This document shows, one piece after another, positions 10,870 through 19,499 of a stretch of DNA of 64,000 nt; the first letter of the stretch is position 1; the number at the start of each line of letters is the position of its first letter. The notes beneath the pieces were generated by a model. It did no database searches, was not told the DNA's origin, and was given only the letters and a program-made list of their open reading frames with translations. The stretch spans positions 1 to 64,000 of the forward strand of contig NZ_JACCCG010000001.1 of NCBI RefSeq assembly GCF_013410955.1. The letters are read 5' to 3'. A program made the translations under genes and the position numbers. Source of the DNA: Microbacterium sp. AK009 (GTDB lineage: Bacteria > Actinomycetota > Actinomycetes > Actinomycetales > Microbacteriaceae).

Positions 10870-10902
10870 TCCCGGGGCTGACGGCGCTGCGCGCCCCCCG
10901 CC

Positions 10903-12423
10903 CTACCCGCCGAAGCGCGTGCGCAGCTCGGCCTTGCGCACCTTCCCCGACGCGGTGCGGGGCAGCTCGTCGACCACGACGACGTTCTTCGGGATCTTGT
11001 ACCGCGCGATCCGTCCCTCGAGGTGTCCCCGCACATCCTCGAGCGACACCTCGGTGCCCGGCGCCACCGTGAGGATCGCCCACGGCACCTCGCCCCAGCG
11101 CTCGTCGGGCACGCCGATCACGGCGACCCCCGTCACGCCGGCGACGTCGCTGATGAGGTTCTCGACCTCGGCGGGGTAGATGTTCTCCCCGCCCGAGATG
11201 ATCATGTCCTTCAGCCGGTCGGCGATGAAGAGGTACCCGTCGGCGTCGAGGTACCCGAGGTCTCCCGAGCGGAACCACCCGTCTGCGGTGAACGCCGCGG
11301 CCGTGGCATCCGGCAGATTGAGATACCCCGCGAACACGTTCGGTCCCGAGATCTCGATCTCGCCCACGGTGCCGCGCGCCACCATCGCGCCCTGCTCGTC
11401 GGCGATGCGCACGTCGGTGAAGAAGTGCGGCAGCCCCACGCTCCCCTGCTTCTCGCGCGTCATCTCGGGCGCGAGCGAGGTCGCCCCGGGCGAGGTCTCG
11501 GTCATGCCGTAGCCCTGCGAGAACGACATCCCCCGCTCCTCGTAGGCGTTGAGGATGCGGGTGGGCACAGCCGATCCGCCGCACGTGAGCTTCCGCAGCG
11601 ACGACAGGTCGGTGCCGGCCCAGTCGGGATGATCGGCCATCAGCTGATACGTCGTGGGCACACCGCTGAGCATCGTCACCCGATGCCGAGCGATGAGCGC
11701 CAGCGCCCGGCCCGGGTCGAACCCCTTCTCGAGCACCAGCGTGCCGCCCTTGAGGAAGACCGGCAGCGCCCCCATCCCGAGGGAGGCGACGTGGAAGAGC
11801 GGCGAGATCATCAGCGCTATGTCGGTCGAGACCACGTCGTAGTCGATGATGCAGTTCAGTGCCACCCAGGTGAGGTTGCCGTGGGTGAGGACCGCACCCT
11901 TGGCCTTCCCTGTGGTGCCGGAGGTGTAGATGATCGCCGCGGGGTCGTCGGGGCCGACCTCCTCGTCGGCGTGCCCGCCGGACGCCGTGCGGATGAGCTG
12001 ATCGAGTCCCGGATGCCGCGCATCGCCCTCGCCGGTCGGGATGACGTCGCCGATGCGGGCCCCGTCGATCCCCGGCTGGGCGCGCTCGCGGAGCGCCGGG
12101 TCGACGATCACGACGCGGGCGCCCGAGTCGGCGAGCACGTGGGCGATCTCGGGCGGCGCGAGCCGGGTGTTCACCGGCACGAAGACGGCACCCAGCTGCG
12201 CCGCGGCGAACATCACCTCGAGGAACTCGGGGCAGTTCTCACCGATGTAGGCGACCGCGTCGCCGCGACCGAGACCGCGGTGGCGGAGCACCGATGAGAT
12301 GCGGTCGACCTGGTCGGCGAACTCCCGATAGGTCACCTGCGCGTCGCCGGCGACGATCGCCACCCTGTCGGGGCTCTTCCGGCGGCGCGTGGCCGCCCAC
12401 GCTCCGATGCCGTGGTTGTGCAT
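10903..12423 (-). CDS. Acyl-CoA synthetase (AMP-forming), hydroxycinnamate ligase candidate
   Basis: A 506-aa ANL-superfamily ligase that activates a carboxylic acid via an acyl-AMP. It has the P-loop YTSGTTGKAKG, the A5 motif GYGMTETSPG, the hinge region ADRLKDMIISGGENIYP and the catalytic lysine in PRTASGKVRKAEL. The ATG at 12423 follows GGAGGAG. The cluster it shares with a MaoC hydratase, an acyl-CoA dehydrogenase, an amidohydrolase and an SDR resembles the Rhodococcus cou genes for p-coumarate/ferulate, where CouL is the CoA ligase. That, with pob, pca and ligM around it, makes a hydroxycinnamate the likely substrate; a medium-chain fatty acid ligase cannot be excluded from sequence. Confidence 0.87.
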   Translation of the reverse strand: MHNHGIGAWAATRRRKSPDRVAIVAGDAQVTYREFADQVDRISSVLRHRGLGRGDAVAYIGENCPEFLEVMFAAAQLGAVFVPVNTRLAPPEIAHVLADSGARVVIVDPALRERAQPGIDGARIGDVIPTGEGDARHPGLDQLIRTASGGHADEEVGPDDPAAIIYTSGTTGKAKGAVLTHGNLTWVALNCIIDYDVVSTDIALMISPLFHVASLGMGALPVFLKGGTLVLEKGFDPGRALALIARHRVTMLSGVPTTYQLMADHPDWAGTDLSSLRKLTCGGSAVPTRILNAYEERGMSFSQGYGMTETSPGATSLAPEMTREKQGSVGLPHFFTDVRIADEQGAMVARGTVGEIEISGPNVFAGYLNLPDATAAAFTADGWFRSGDLGYLDADGYLFIADRLKDMIISGGENIYPAEVENLISDVAGVTGVAVIGVPDERWGEVPWAILTVAPGTEVSLEDVRGHLEGRIARYKIPKNVVVVDELPRTASGKVRKAELRTRFGG

Positions 12424-12471
12424 GCACTTCTCCTCCGAAGTCGGATGCCGGGACTCGCCGCCGAACGGCGC

Positions 12472-12924
12472 TCAGGCGTAGAAGCGGTACAGCCCTCGTG
12501 CGACGACGGCGGGCTTCTCGGCGCCCTCGATCTCGATCGTCTGGTCGACGGCGAACTGGTAGCCACCCTTGACCTCGGTGACCTCGGCGATGACGGCGGT
12601 CATGCGCACGCGCGCGCCGACCTTCACCGGCGAGACGAAGCGCACCTTGTCCAGGCCGTAGTTCACACGGGTGCTGACGCCGGTGACGTCGAACAGCTCC
12701 GACCAGAACTTCACCGTCAGCGACAGCGAGAGGAAGCCGTGGGCGATCGGCGCCCCGAAGGGGCCCGCCGCGGCTCGGGTGGGGTCGACGTGGATCCACT
12801 GGTGGTCGTCGGTGGCGTCGGCGAAGAGGTTCACCCGGTCCTGGGTGACCTCGAGCCAGTCGGTGTAGCCGAGATCGGTGCCGGCGAGGCCGGCGACGTC
12901 GTCGTAGCTGACGGTGGTGGTCAT
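12472..12924 (-). CDS. MaoC-family (hot-dog) enoyl-CoA hydratase
   Basis: A 150-aa single hot-dog hydratase. The signature around the catalytic Asp/His pair is visible (DATDDHQWIHVDPTRA and GPFGAPIAHGFLSLSL). The ATG at 12924 follows AAGGAG. Within this cluster it could hydrate the double bond of feruloyl- or coumaroyl-CoA to the beta-hydroxy thioester, feeding the SDR at 15110-16024. The family acts on many enoyl-CoAs, so the substrate comes from context only. Confidence 0.88.
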   Translation of the reverse strand: MTTTVSYDDVAGLAGTDLGYTDWLEVTQDRVNLFADATDDHQWIHVDPTRAAAGPFGAPIAHGFLSLSLTVKFWSELFDVTGVSTRVNYGLDKVRFVSPVKVGARVRMTAVIAEVTEVKGGYQFAVDQTIEIEGAEKPAVVARGLYRFYA

Positions 12925-12962
12925 GGGTGTCTCCTTGGGTGCGGTGAGTGAGCGGCGGGTGG

Positions 12963-14156
12963 TCAGGTGAACGCCGAGGCGCCGGTGAGGGCGCGCCCGA
13001 CGATGAGGGCGTTGATCTCGTGCGTGCCCTCGTAGGAGTAGACGGCCTCGGCATCGGCGAAGAACCGCGCGGCATCGTGGGCGAGGAGGATGCCGTTACC
13101 GCCGAGCACCTCGCGGCCGAGGGCGACGGTCTCCCGCGCGAGGCGCGCGGTCTGCATCTTCGCCAGGGCCGAGTTCTCGTCGGCGAAGGCTCCGGAGTCG
13201 TCCTGATGCGCCGACAGCTCGACGACGAGGGCGAGGGAGGCGACGGTGTTGCCGAGCATGCGGGCGAGCTTCTCCTGCACGAGCTGGAACCCACCGAGCG
13301 GGCGATCGAACTGCCGCCGCTCCCGCGTGTAGCGGACGGCGGCGTCGAGCACGCCCGCCTGGAGACCGGCGGCGATCCACGCGACATCCGACCTCATGGC
13401 CCGGAGGATCCCCGCGACGTCGCGCCAGCCGTCGACCCGCTGCAGCCGGTCGGTCTCTGCCACCCGCACCCCGTCGAGCGTGATGCGGGCGTTCTGCATC
13501 GGCCGGAGCGAGATCTTGCCGGTGATCGACTCGAGTCCGACGCCCGGCGCATCGGTCGGCACGAGGAAGGCCTTGACGGCGGAGTCGGCGACGTCGCGGG
13601 CGAAGACGACGAGAAGATCGGATGCCGCGGCCCCGCCGATCCACGTCTTCGCCCCGTCGATCACCCAGGCGTCGCCGTCCCGGCGCGCCGTGGTCGACAG
13701 GCCCCCGGCGATGTCGGAGCCGTGGTCGGGCTCGGTGAGGGCGAAGACGCCGGTGACCTCGAAACTCCGCACGCGCGGATCGAGCGCGGCAACCTGCGCG
13801 GGCGACCCGCCGAGAGCGACGGCGGAGCGGAAGAGGCCCGACTGGGCGTTGTACAGGGTCGCGACCGACACGTCGGTGCGGGCGAGGACGTAGTTGCGGA
13901 AGCCGGAGAACATCGTCGAGCGCGCCTCGGCGGCATCCATTCCGGCGGGCTGCATGAGGTCGAGCGGGATGAGCGCGTCGAGGATCGCCTCGGGCATCAC
14001 CGCACGCTCCCAGGCGTCGGCCAGGAGCGGGCGCACGTCGCGGTCGAGGGTCGCCTGCAGTCGCGCGAGCGTCGCGCGCGCCGCCGGGCTGAGGTGCCGT
14101 GCGGCGATCGCGTACGGGTCGAACCCGAACGCCTCCTCCGGCTCGAGCGCGGGCAT
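12963..14156 (-). CDS. Acyl-CoA dehydrogenase (glutaryl-CoA dehydrogenase-like subgroup)
   Basis: A 397-aa FAD enzyme. FAD-binding motifs appear in FALTEPDHGSDIAGG and KTWIGGAAASD; the catalytic glutamate is in YSYEGTHEIN, placed as in the GCDH-like branch. Its start lies one base after the stop of the amidohydrolase gene. In a hydroxycinnamate cluster it could dehydrogenate dihydroferuloyl/phloretoyl-CoA to the unsaturated thioester, widening the substrate range to phenylpropanoates. It could also serve another short acyl-CoA. Confidence 0.9.
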   Translation of the reverse strand: MPALEPEEAFGFDPYAIAARHLSPAARATLARLQATLDRDVRPLLADAWERAVMPEAILDALIPLDLMQPAGMDAAEARSTMFSGFRNYVLARTDVSVATLYNAQSGLFRSAVALGGSPAQVAALDPRVRSFEVTGVFALTEPDHGSDIAGGLSTTARRDGDAWVIDGAKTWIGGAAASDLLVVFARDVADSAVKAFLVPTDAPGVGLESITGKISLRPMQNARITLDGVRVAETDRLQRVDGWRDVAGILRAMRSDVAWIAAGLQAGVLDAAVRYTRERRQFDRPLGGFQLVQEKLARMLGNTVASLALVVELSAHQDDSGAFADENSALAKMQTARLARETVALGREVLGGNGILLAHDAARFFADAEAVYSYEGTHEINALIVGRALTGASAFT

Positions 14157-14157
14157 G

Positions 14158-15039
14158 TCAGCCGCCGAGGCCGAGGAGCCGCACGGCGTTGTCCTTGAGG
14201 ATGCCGGGCATGACCTCGGGCTTCAGGCTCGTCGCGGCCGCGTCGCGCTGCCAGCGGTCGGGGGTGAGGAGGGGGAAGTCCGACCCGAAGAGCACGCGGC
14301 TCTTCAGGTACGAGTTCGCTGCGCGCACGAGCGACTCGGGGAAGTACTTCGGGCTCCACCCCGACAGGTCGATCCAGGTGTTGTGCTTGTGGGTCGCCAC
14401 CGACAGCGCCTCGTCCTGCCACGGCACCGAGGGGTGGGCCATGATGATCTGCAGGTCGGGGAAGTCGGCCGCGACCGGGTCGAGGAGCATCGGGTTCGAC
14501 AGGCCCAGGCGCATCCCGCGCCCGCCGGGCAGGCCCGCCCCGATGCCGGTCTGGCCGGTGTGGAAGAGGGCGACGACACCGGCATCCTGCAGGATCGCGT
14601 AGAGCGGATACCAGCGCTCGTCCGAGGGGTCGAACCCCTGCACCGTCGGGTGGAACTTGAACCCGCGCACGCCGGAGTCCTCGAGGAGGGCGCGGATGCG
14701 GTCGGCGGCGTCGGAGCGGTGCGGGTCGACCGAGCCGAACGGGATGAGGACGTCGTTGTGGCGAGCGGCGCCCGCGGCGACCTCGGCGCTGGAGATCGGC
14801 GGATGCCCGAGCGTGTGCCCGGCGTCGACGGTGAAGACGACCGCGGCCATCGCGCGCTCGCGATAGTAGTCCGCGACGGAATCGAGGTCGGGGCGGGGGC
14901 CGTCGGCGGAGAAGTACCGGGATGCCGCGGCGACGAGGTCGCCCGGAAGGGAGTGATGGCCGTGCCCGTCGACCTCGATGTGCACGTGGACGTCGATCGC
15001 GGTGATCGCGTCGACGTCGATCGCGGGCTCGTACCTCAT
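14158..15039 (-). CDS. Amidohydrolase-family protein (CouO-like candidate)
   Basis: A 293-aa amidohydrolase_2 (ACMSD-like) TIM-barrel protein. Metal-site elements are visible as DVHVHIEVDGHGHH, the barrel histidines in ALFHTGQ and IIMAHPSVPW, and the late Asp in LFGSDFPLL. In Rhodococcus jostii the related CouO is proposed to cleave the beta-keto thioester of hydroxycinnamates by a retro-Claisen hydrolysis. The neighbours here supply the preceding steps, so the same role is likely. Decarboxylase activity, common in this family, is the alternative. Confidence 0.82.
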   Translation of the reverse strand: MRYEPAIDVDAITAIDVHVHIEVDGHGHHSLPGDLVAAASRYFSADGPRPDLDSVADYYRERAMAAVVFTVDAGHTLGHPPISSAEVAAGAARHNDVLIPFGSVDPHRSDAADRIRALLEDSGVRGFKFHPTVQGFDPSDERWYPLYAILQDAGVVALFHTGQTGIGAGLPGGRGMRLGLSNPMLLDPVAADFPDLQIIMAHPSVPWQDEALSVATHKHNTWIDLSGWSPKYFPESLVRAANSYLKSRVLFGSDFPLLTPDRWQRDAAATSLKPEVMPGILKDNAVRLLGLGG

Positions 15040-15075
15040 CGCGTTCCCCGGTGCGAGGCCCCGGTCGTTGAGCGA

Positions 15076-15094
15076 GGACGCGCGGAGCGCGTCC
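15076..15094 (-). promoter_or_regulatory. Short perfect hairpin between SDR and amidohydrolase genes
   Basis: GGACGCGC and GCGCGTCC pair perfectly around a three-base loop in the 70-base gap of this otherwise tight cluster. It could be an attenuator, an RNA processing site, or chance in GC-rich sequence. Confidence 0.3.
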
Positions 15095-15109
15095 GAGTCG
15101 ACACGCGTC

Positions 15110-16024
15110 TCACCGCTGCAGATCCTCCGGAAGCGGCGGGAATTTCTCGCCGACGCTCTGCAGCTCCCCGACCGCCTCGCCGAAGCCCTCGACGAGGGCC
15201 TCGTATGTCCAGCCGCCCTCGCGGTATGCGGTCGCGACGGCCTCGGGGTGCGACCACAGCTGCAGGCGGTCGCCGCCGATGCCGATCGCCTGACCCGAGA
15301 CGCCGGCGGCAGCGTCGGAGGCGAGGAAGGCGATGAGGCCGGCGACGTCGTCGGAGGTGCCGAACCCGAGGTCGTGGCGGAAGAACGCGGGCATCGCCTC
15401 GCCCTTCTCGTCGGCCTCGACCGCGGCGGCGAAGTAGGGCACGGTCGCCGTCATCGCGGTCGCGGCGACGGGGATCACGGCGTTCGTGGTGATGCCGGCC
15501 TTCTTCAGCTCCAGCGCCCAGGTGCGGACCATCCCGACGATGCCCGCCTTGGCGGCGGCATAGTTGGTCTGGCCGAAGTTGCCGCGCTGGCCGGTCGGCG
15601 AGCCGATGCAGATGATGCGTCCGGGGATCTCGTTGGCGCGCATGTAGGTCGCCGCGGCCCGCACGCAGGTGAAGGTGCCGCGCAGGTGCACACCGATGAC
15701 GGTGTCGAAGTCGTCATCGCTCATCTTCCACAGCACGGTGTCGCGGAGCACCCCGGCGTTGGTGACGAGGATGTCCAGGCGCCCGAAGGTGTCGACGGCG
15801 GTCTGAACGAGCTGCTCGGCGGTCTCGGTCGGGCCGACCGGCGCGACGACGGCGACCGCCGAACCCCCCGCGTCGGTGATGCTCTTCACGGCCGCATCGG
15901 CGGTTGCTGCGTCGACGTCGTTGATGACGACCGAGGCGCCCTGTCGTGCGAGTTCCTGGGCGTAGGCCAGACCCAGGCCGCGGCCCGAGCCGGTGACGAC
16001 AGCGACTTTGCCGTGAAGTGACAT
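15110..16024 (-). CDS. SDR-family dehydrogenase (3-hydroxyacyl-CoA dehydrogenase type)
   Basis: A 304-aa short-chain dehydrogenase. The nucleotide motif is TGSGRGLG, NAG appears at LVTNAGVLRD, and the active-site Ser/Tyr/Lys read CIGSPTGQRGNFGQTNYAAAKAG. The ATG at 16024 follows GAAGGAG. The long C-terminal part resembles the SDR unit of multifunctional beta-oxidation enzymes. It is the promoter-proximal gene of the cluster and would oxidise the beta-hydroxy thioester to the beta-keto thioester (CouN-like step). Confidence 0.87.
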   Translation of the reverse strand: MSLHGKVAVVTGSGRGLGLAYAQELARQGASVVINDVDAATADAAVKSITDAGGSAVAVVAPVGPTETAEQLVQTAVDTFGRLDILVTNAGVLRDTVLWKMSDDDFDTVIGVHLRGTFTCVRAAATYMRANEIPGRIICIGSPTGQRGNFGQTNYAAAKAGIVGMVRTWALELKKAGITTNAVIPVAATAMTATVPYFAAAVEADEKGEAMPAFFRHDLGFGTSDDVAGLIAFLASDAAAGVSGQAIGIGGDRLQLWSHPEAVATAYREGGWTYEALVEGFGEAVGELQSVGEKFPPLPEDLQR

Positions 16025-16047
16025 GAGAGCTCCTTCGATCACCACCC

Positions 16048-16079
16048 ATTGAATCGGACGATGATTGAAGTTGTCAACT
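16048..16079 (-). promoter_or_regulatory. Promoter and palindrome upstream of the SDR-led cluster
   Basis: On the minus strand TTGACA (16077-16072) is followed after 18 bases by TTCAAT (16053-16048), ending about 24 bases before the SDR start. The -35 box overlaps a perfect 11-base palindrome AGTTGTCAACT at 16069-16079, and ATTGAA occurs twice (16048-16053 and 16064-16069). The MarR protein at 17606-18082 is a plausible binder, as CouR (a MarR protein) controls cou genes in other bacteria. Confidence 0.5.
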
Positions 16080-16101
16080 ATTTAGGCGAGGTCGGATGCC
16101 G

Positions 16102-17505
16102 CTACGAATCGAAGCCCATCCCCACCGCGTTGAGCGTGCGCAGCAGCAGGTTACGGCGGCCCTGGTTGTGGTCGGCGCGGTCGAGCGACCACTTGGTGAG
16201 GGTGACGCCGAGCGCGGCGACCGGCTCCGGCGGGAACGGGATCGGCTTGTCCTTCACCATCTTCAGCTCGGTGCGTTCGGTAGGCGTTCCGCCGAGGAGA
16301 TCCAGCATCACGTCGGCGGCGAAGCGCGTGGCGCCGACCCCGAGGCCGGTGAACCCGGCGGCGTAGGCGACGGTGCCGCCGCGGGCGACGCCGTAGTAGG
16401 CGCAGAACCGTGAGCACGTGTCGATCGGGCCCGACCACCGGTGCGAGAAGCGGAGTCCCTCGAGCTGCGGGAAGGTGGTGAAGAAGTGGGACGCGAGGGT
16501 GCGATAGCTCGACGCCCGTTCCTCGTAGGCCGGGCGCACCTTCCGGCCGTAGTGGTAGATCGCGTCGTACCCGCCGAACAGGATGCGGTCGTCGCGGGTG
16601 AGGCGGTAGTAGTGGAACTGGTTGGCGAGGTCGGCGATCCCCTGCCGGCCTTCCCACCCGATCGCGGCCTTCTGCTCGGAGGTGAGCGGCTCGGTCATGA
16701 GCACGTAGTCGTAGACCGGCACGGTGTAGAGCCGTGTGCGGGTGAGGAGCGAGGGGAAGACGTTCGTCGCAAGTGCGACCTTGGCTGCCCGGACGGCGCC
16801 GTCCGCGGTGCGGACGATCGGGCGGGCTCCGGCCTCGGAGTCGATGTCGACCACGCGCGAGTGCTCGAAGATCTCCACCCCCGCCTCGACCGCGACCCGA
16901 GCGAGCTCCGCGGCAAGTTTCCCGGGGTGGACCAGCGCGGTCTCGTCGCGCTCCCAGGCGCCGGCGAGATAGGTGGGCGAGTCGACGAGGGCGCGGGTCG
17001 CCGCGGCATCCAGGAATCCTTCCTCCTCCGCCAGCCACTCGATCTGGTGAGGTTCCACGGCGACGGAAAGGGTGCCGGTGCGCTCGAACTCGGCGTCCAT
17101 GCCGTAGCGGGCGACGGTCTCGCCGATGGCATCGAGGTTCTCGCGGCCGAGCTCATCGAGGCGGTCGATCTCGTCGGGCCAGCGGGTGGCTCCGTTGTCG
17201 TGGCCGTGGGTGAGGCTCGCCTCGCAGAAGCCGCCGTTGCGACCCGAGGCCGCCCAGCCCACGGTGCGGGCCTCGACGACGATCACGCGTCGACCCGGGT
17301 CGCGCTCCTTGGCGCGCAGCGCAGTCCAGAGCCCCGCGTACCCGGCGCCGACCACGACGAGGTCGGCGAGGTGCGTGCCGACCAGTCGCGGGTGGGAGGG
17401 CGGGGTGATGTCGTCCAGCCAGAACACGCTGTGGCGGGTCGCGCCGAGCGCATGGTCGATCACCGAGGCCGCAGGTGGGCGGCGTTCGAAGACGGTGGTG
17501 TGCAT
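16102..17505 (-). CDS. FAD-dependent amine oxidase (DAO family, PuuB-like)
   Basis: A 467-aa flavoprotein of the D-amino-acid oxidase fold. It has the dinucleotide motif LVVVGAGYAGLWTALRA, the ATG-like region GWAASGRNGGFCE, and the C-terminal FAD contact GFTGLGVGATRFAADVM. The family includes gamma-glutamylputrescine oxidase and sarcosine-type oxidases. The ATG at 17505 follows GAGGAG. No glutamylputrescine pathway gene is adjacent, so the substrate is unknown and its link to aromatic metabolism is not evident. Confidence 0.85.
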   Translation of the reverse strand: MHTTVFERRPPAASVIDHALGATRHSVFWLDDITPPSHPRLVGTHLADLVVVGAGYAGLWTALRAKERDPGRRVIVVEARTVGWAASGRNGGFCEASLTHGHDNGATRWPDEIDRLDELGRENLDAIGETVARYGMDAEFERTGTLSVAVEPHQIEWLAEEEGFLDAAATRALVDSPTYLAGAWERDETALVHPGKLAAELARVAVEAGVEIFEHSRVVDIDSEAGARPIVRTADGAVRAAKVALATNVFPSLLTRTRLYTVPVYDYVLMTEPLTSEQKAAIGWEGRQGIADLANQFHYYRLTRDDRILFGGYDAIYHYGRKVRPAYEERASSYRTLASHFFTTFPQLEGLRFSHRWSGPIDTCSRFCAYYGVARGGTVAYAAGFTGLGVGATRFAADVMLDLLGGTPTERTELKMVKDKPIPFPPEPVAALGVTLTKWSLDRADHNQGRRNLLLRTLNAVGMGFDS

Positions 17506-17605
17506 CGGGTCCTCCTCGAGCGTGGCGAAGGCCGCTCAGCACCACTGTGCACATCGGCGGCGCGATTCGCCAGTGCCGCGCGCCGCGTGGCGTGATGCTC
17601 GGCGC

Positions 17606-18082
17606 TCAGGAGGCGAAGGCCAGGCGGCGCAGGAGCGCCATGAGGGTCTGGCGCTCGTCGGCGTCGAGGTCGCCGTGCACGGCCTCTTCGGCGCGCCGGG
17701 CGGTCTGCTGCGCGTCGCGGGCGAGTTCTTCGCCGGCGGCGGTGGCGACGACGGCATTGGCCCGCCGGTCGTGGGGGTCGGCGCGCCGCGCGACGAGGCC
17801 GCGCTGCTCGAGCTGGTCGACGAGGGCGACGACCTGGCTGGGGTCCAGGCGCAGGAAATCGGCGAGCTCGCGCTGCGAGGGCGGCGGGGTGGCGCAGGCG
17901 GCGACGAGGACGGCGTACGAGCGGGCCTTGAGGTCGTGCACGGCGAGGGCGGCGTTGCCCGCACCCAGCGACAGGGCGTTCGCCCGGGCGAGGAGGAAGC
18001 TGAGATCGTCGGCGAGGACGGATGCCGCGAGCCCGGTGGGCGCGAGTGCCGGCGCCGCGGTCGTGTCATCCCTGGTCGGCAT
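17606..18082 (-). CDS. MarR-family transcriptional regulator
   Basis: A 158-aa MarR winged-helix protein; the recognition region reads SQRELADFLRLDPSQVVALV and the wing LVARRADPHDRRANAVV. The start ATG at 18082 is the first that leaves the usual N-terminal helix. MarR proteins often sense aromatic acids or their CoA thioesters. Its closeness to the hydroxycinnamate cluster makes a CouR-like role possible; the FAD oxidase gene lies between them. Confidence 0.85.
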   Translation of the reverse strand: MPTRDDTTAAPALAPTGLAASVLADDLSFLLARANALSLGAGNAALAVHDLKARSYAVLVAACATPPPSQRELADFLRLDPSQVVALVDQLEQRGLVARRADPHDRRANAVVATAAGEELARDAQQTARRAEEAVHGDLDADERQTLMALLRRLAFAS

Positions 18083-18131
18083 GCCGCTGATCGTAGCGCC
18101 CGATCGTTGAGATTCCCAACGATATGCGGTT

Positions 18132-19376
18132 TCATTCGAGGACGAAGCGCGGCCTCCCGGCGAGCAGGCCCACCCCGCTCTGTCCCAGGAGCACCAGCAG
18201 CAGCAGCGCCAGCGGCCACAGCCACGAGCCGGTGGCGGCGTACAGCGCACCAAAGACGATCGGACCCGCCGCCGCGACGAGATATCCCACCGACTGCGCC
18301 ATTCCCGACAGGGCCGACGAGGCGACGTGGTCGCGAGCACGCACCGCCATGAGCGTCAGCGACATGCCGAGTGACGCCCCCGATGACAACCCGATGAGCA
18401 CCACCCATCCGGTGATGAGGTTCGGGGCGACCATGAGCCCGACGGTGCCGACCACCGCGAGCACCGGCACGGTGGCCGGGGCCCACCGCTCGAATCGGCC
18501 GCGCAGCAGCAGCGGGAGCACCAGGGCCCCGGCCGTGGAGAAGAGCTGGTAGAGCATCACGTCGACGCCCGCGGCGACTTCGCTCCTCCCCGTCGATACC
18601 GAGATCGCGGCGAACCAGGTGACGCTCATGTAGAACATGGCGGACTGCAGTCCCATGTAGGCCGCGACGAGCCACGCGACGCCGTCGCGCCAGATCCCGG
18701 TGCTGCGGCGGGGCGGCCGGGCCGTGGCATCCGCTCTCCGCCGCCGGGAGGCCAGTGCCCAGCCCGCGATCGCCGGGGGGATGAGCACTCCGCCGACGAG
18801 GACGAGCGCCCAGCGCCAGCCGAGCTCGCCGTCGGCGCTCGGCAGGTGCGACAGTGGGACGACGACACCCGAGGCGAGGGCGCCGAACCCACCGAGGAGT
18901 GCGGTGTAGACGGCCATCATCAGCGGCACCCGGGCGGGGAAGTCGCGTTTGACGACGGCCGGCATGAGAACGTTCACCACCGCGAGGGCCATGCCGATGA
19001 GGGCGGTGCCGATCCACAGGAGCGCGACGGGTCCCGGGAGCGAGCGGACGACGGCCCCGGCGAGGAGGAGCACGAGCGCACCGAGGATGGCGCCGCCGAG
19101 GCCGAAGCGGCGCGCCACGTCGTGCGCGACCGGCGAGAAGAGCGCCCAGGCGGCGAGCGGAACGGCGGCGAGGACGCCGAGCACGGCGAGCGAGAGGCCG
19201 GTGTCGGTGCCGATCTGGTCGAGCACCGGGCCGAGCGCGGTGATCGTCGGGCGCATGTTGGCCGCGACCAGGCAGACCGCGATGACCAGGATGGCGGTGC
19301 GCGCCGTCGTGCGCCCCGTCGTGTGCGGCGTCATGCGCCCTTGCTCGCGCGTGGGAGGCCGCGCCCGTGAGGTCAT
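18132..19376 (-). CDS. MFS transporter, CynX/NimT-like
   Basis: About 414 aa with twelve predicted membrane helices. The N-terminal half carries the CynX/NimT signature AANMRPTITALGPVL and the helix-4/5 region VNVLMPAVVKRDFPARVPLMM. Start codons at 19376, 19382 (GTG) and 19334 are all in frame; the site is not decided by a strong ribosome-binding site. It is divergent from a paralogous carrier at 19500. Members export or import small anions and drugs; here an aromatic acid is possible. Confidence 0.85.
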   Translation of the reverse strand: MTSRARPPTREQGRMTPHTTGRTTARTAILVIAVCLVAANMRPTITALGPVLDQIGTDTGLSLAVLGVLAAVPLAAWALFSPVAHDVARRFGLGGAILGALVLLLAGAVVRSLPGPVALLWIGTALIGMALAVVNVLMPAVVKRDFPARVPLMMAVYTALLGGFGALASGVVVPLSHLPSADGELGWRWALVLVGGVLIPPAIAGWALASRRRRADATARPPRRSTGIWRDGVAWLVAAYMGLQSAMFYMSVTWFAAISVSTGRSEVAAGVDVMLYQLFSTAGALVLPLLLRGRFERWAPATVPVLAVVGTVGLMVAPNLITGWVVLIGLSSGASLGMSLTLMAVRARDHVASSALSGMAQSVGYLVAAAGPIVFGALYAATGSWLWPLALLLLVLLGQSGVGLLAGRPRFVLE

Positions 19377-19499
19377 GAGCACCGAACCTAGCCGAGCCCC
19401 GCCCCCGGTCGGCCGCTGCGCTCACTCAGCGGGACCGCGGGGTCGCGCGGTGCCGCCCCCCTGTGAGGGTGCACTCCACCCGGCACTAGCCTGGGCGGG

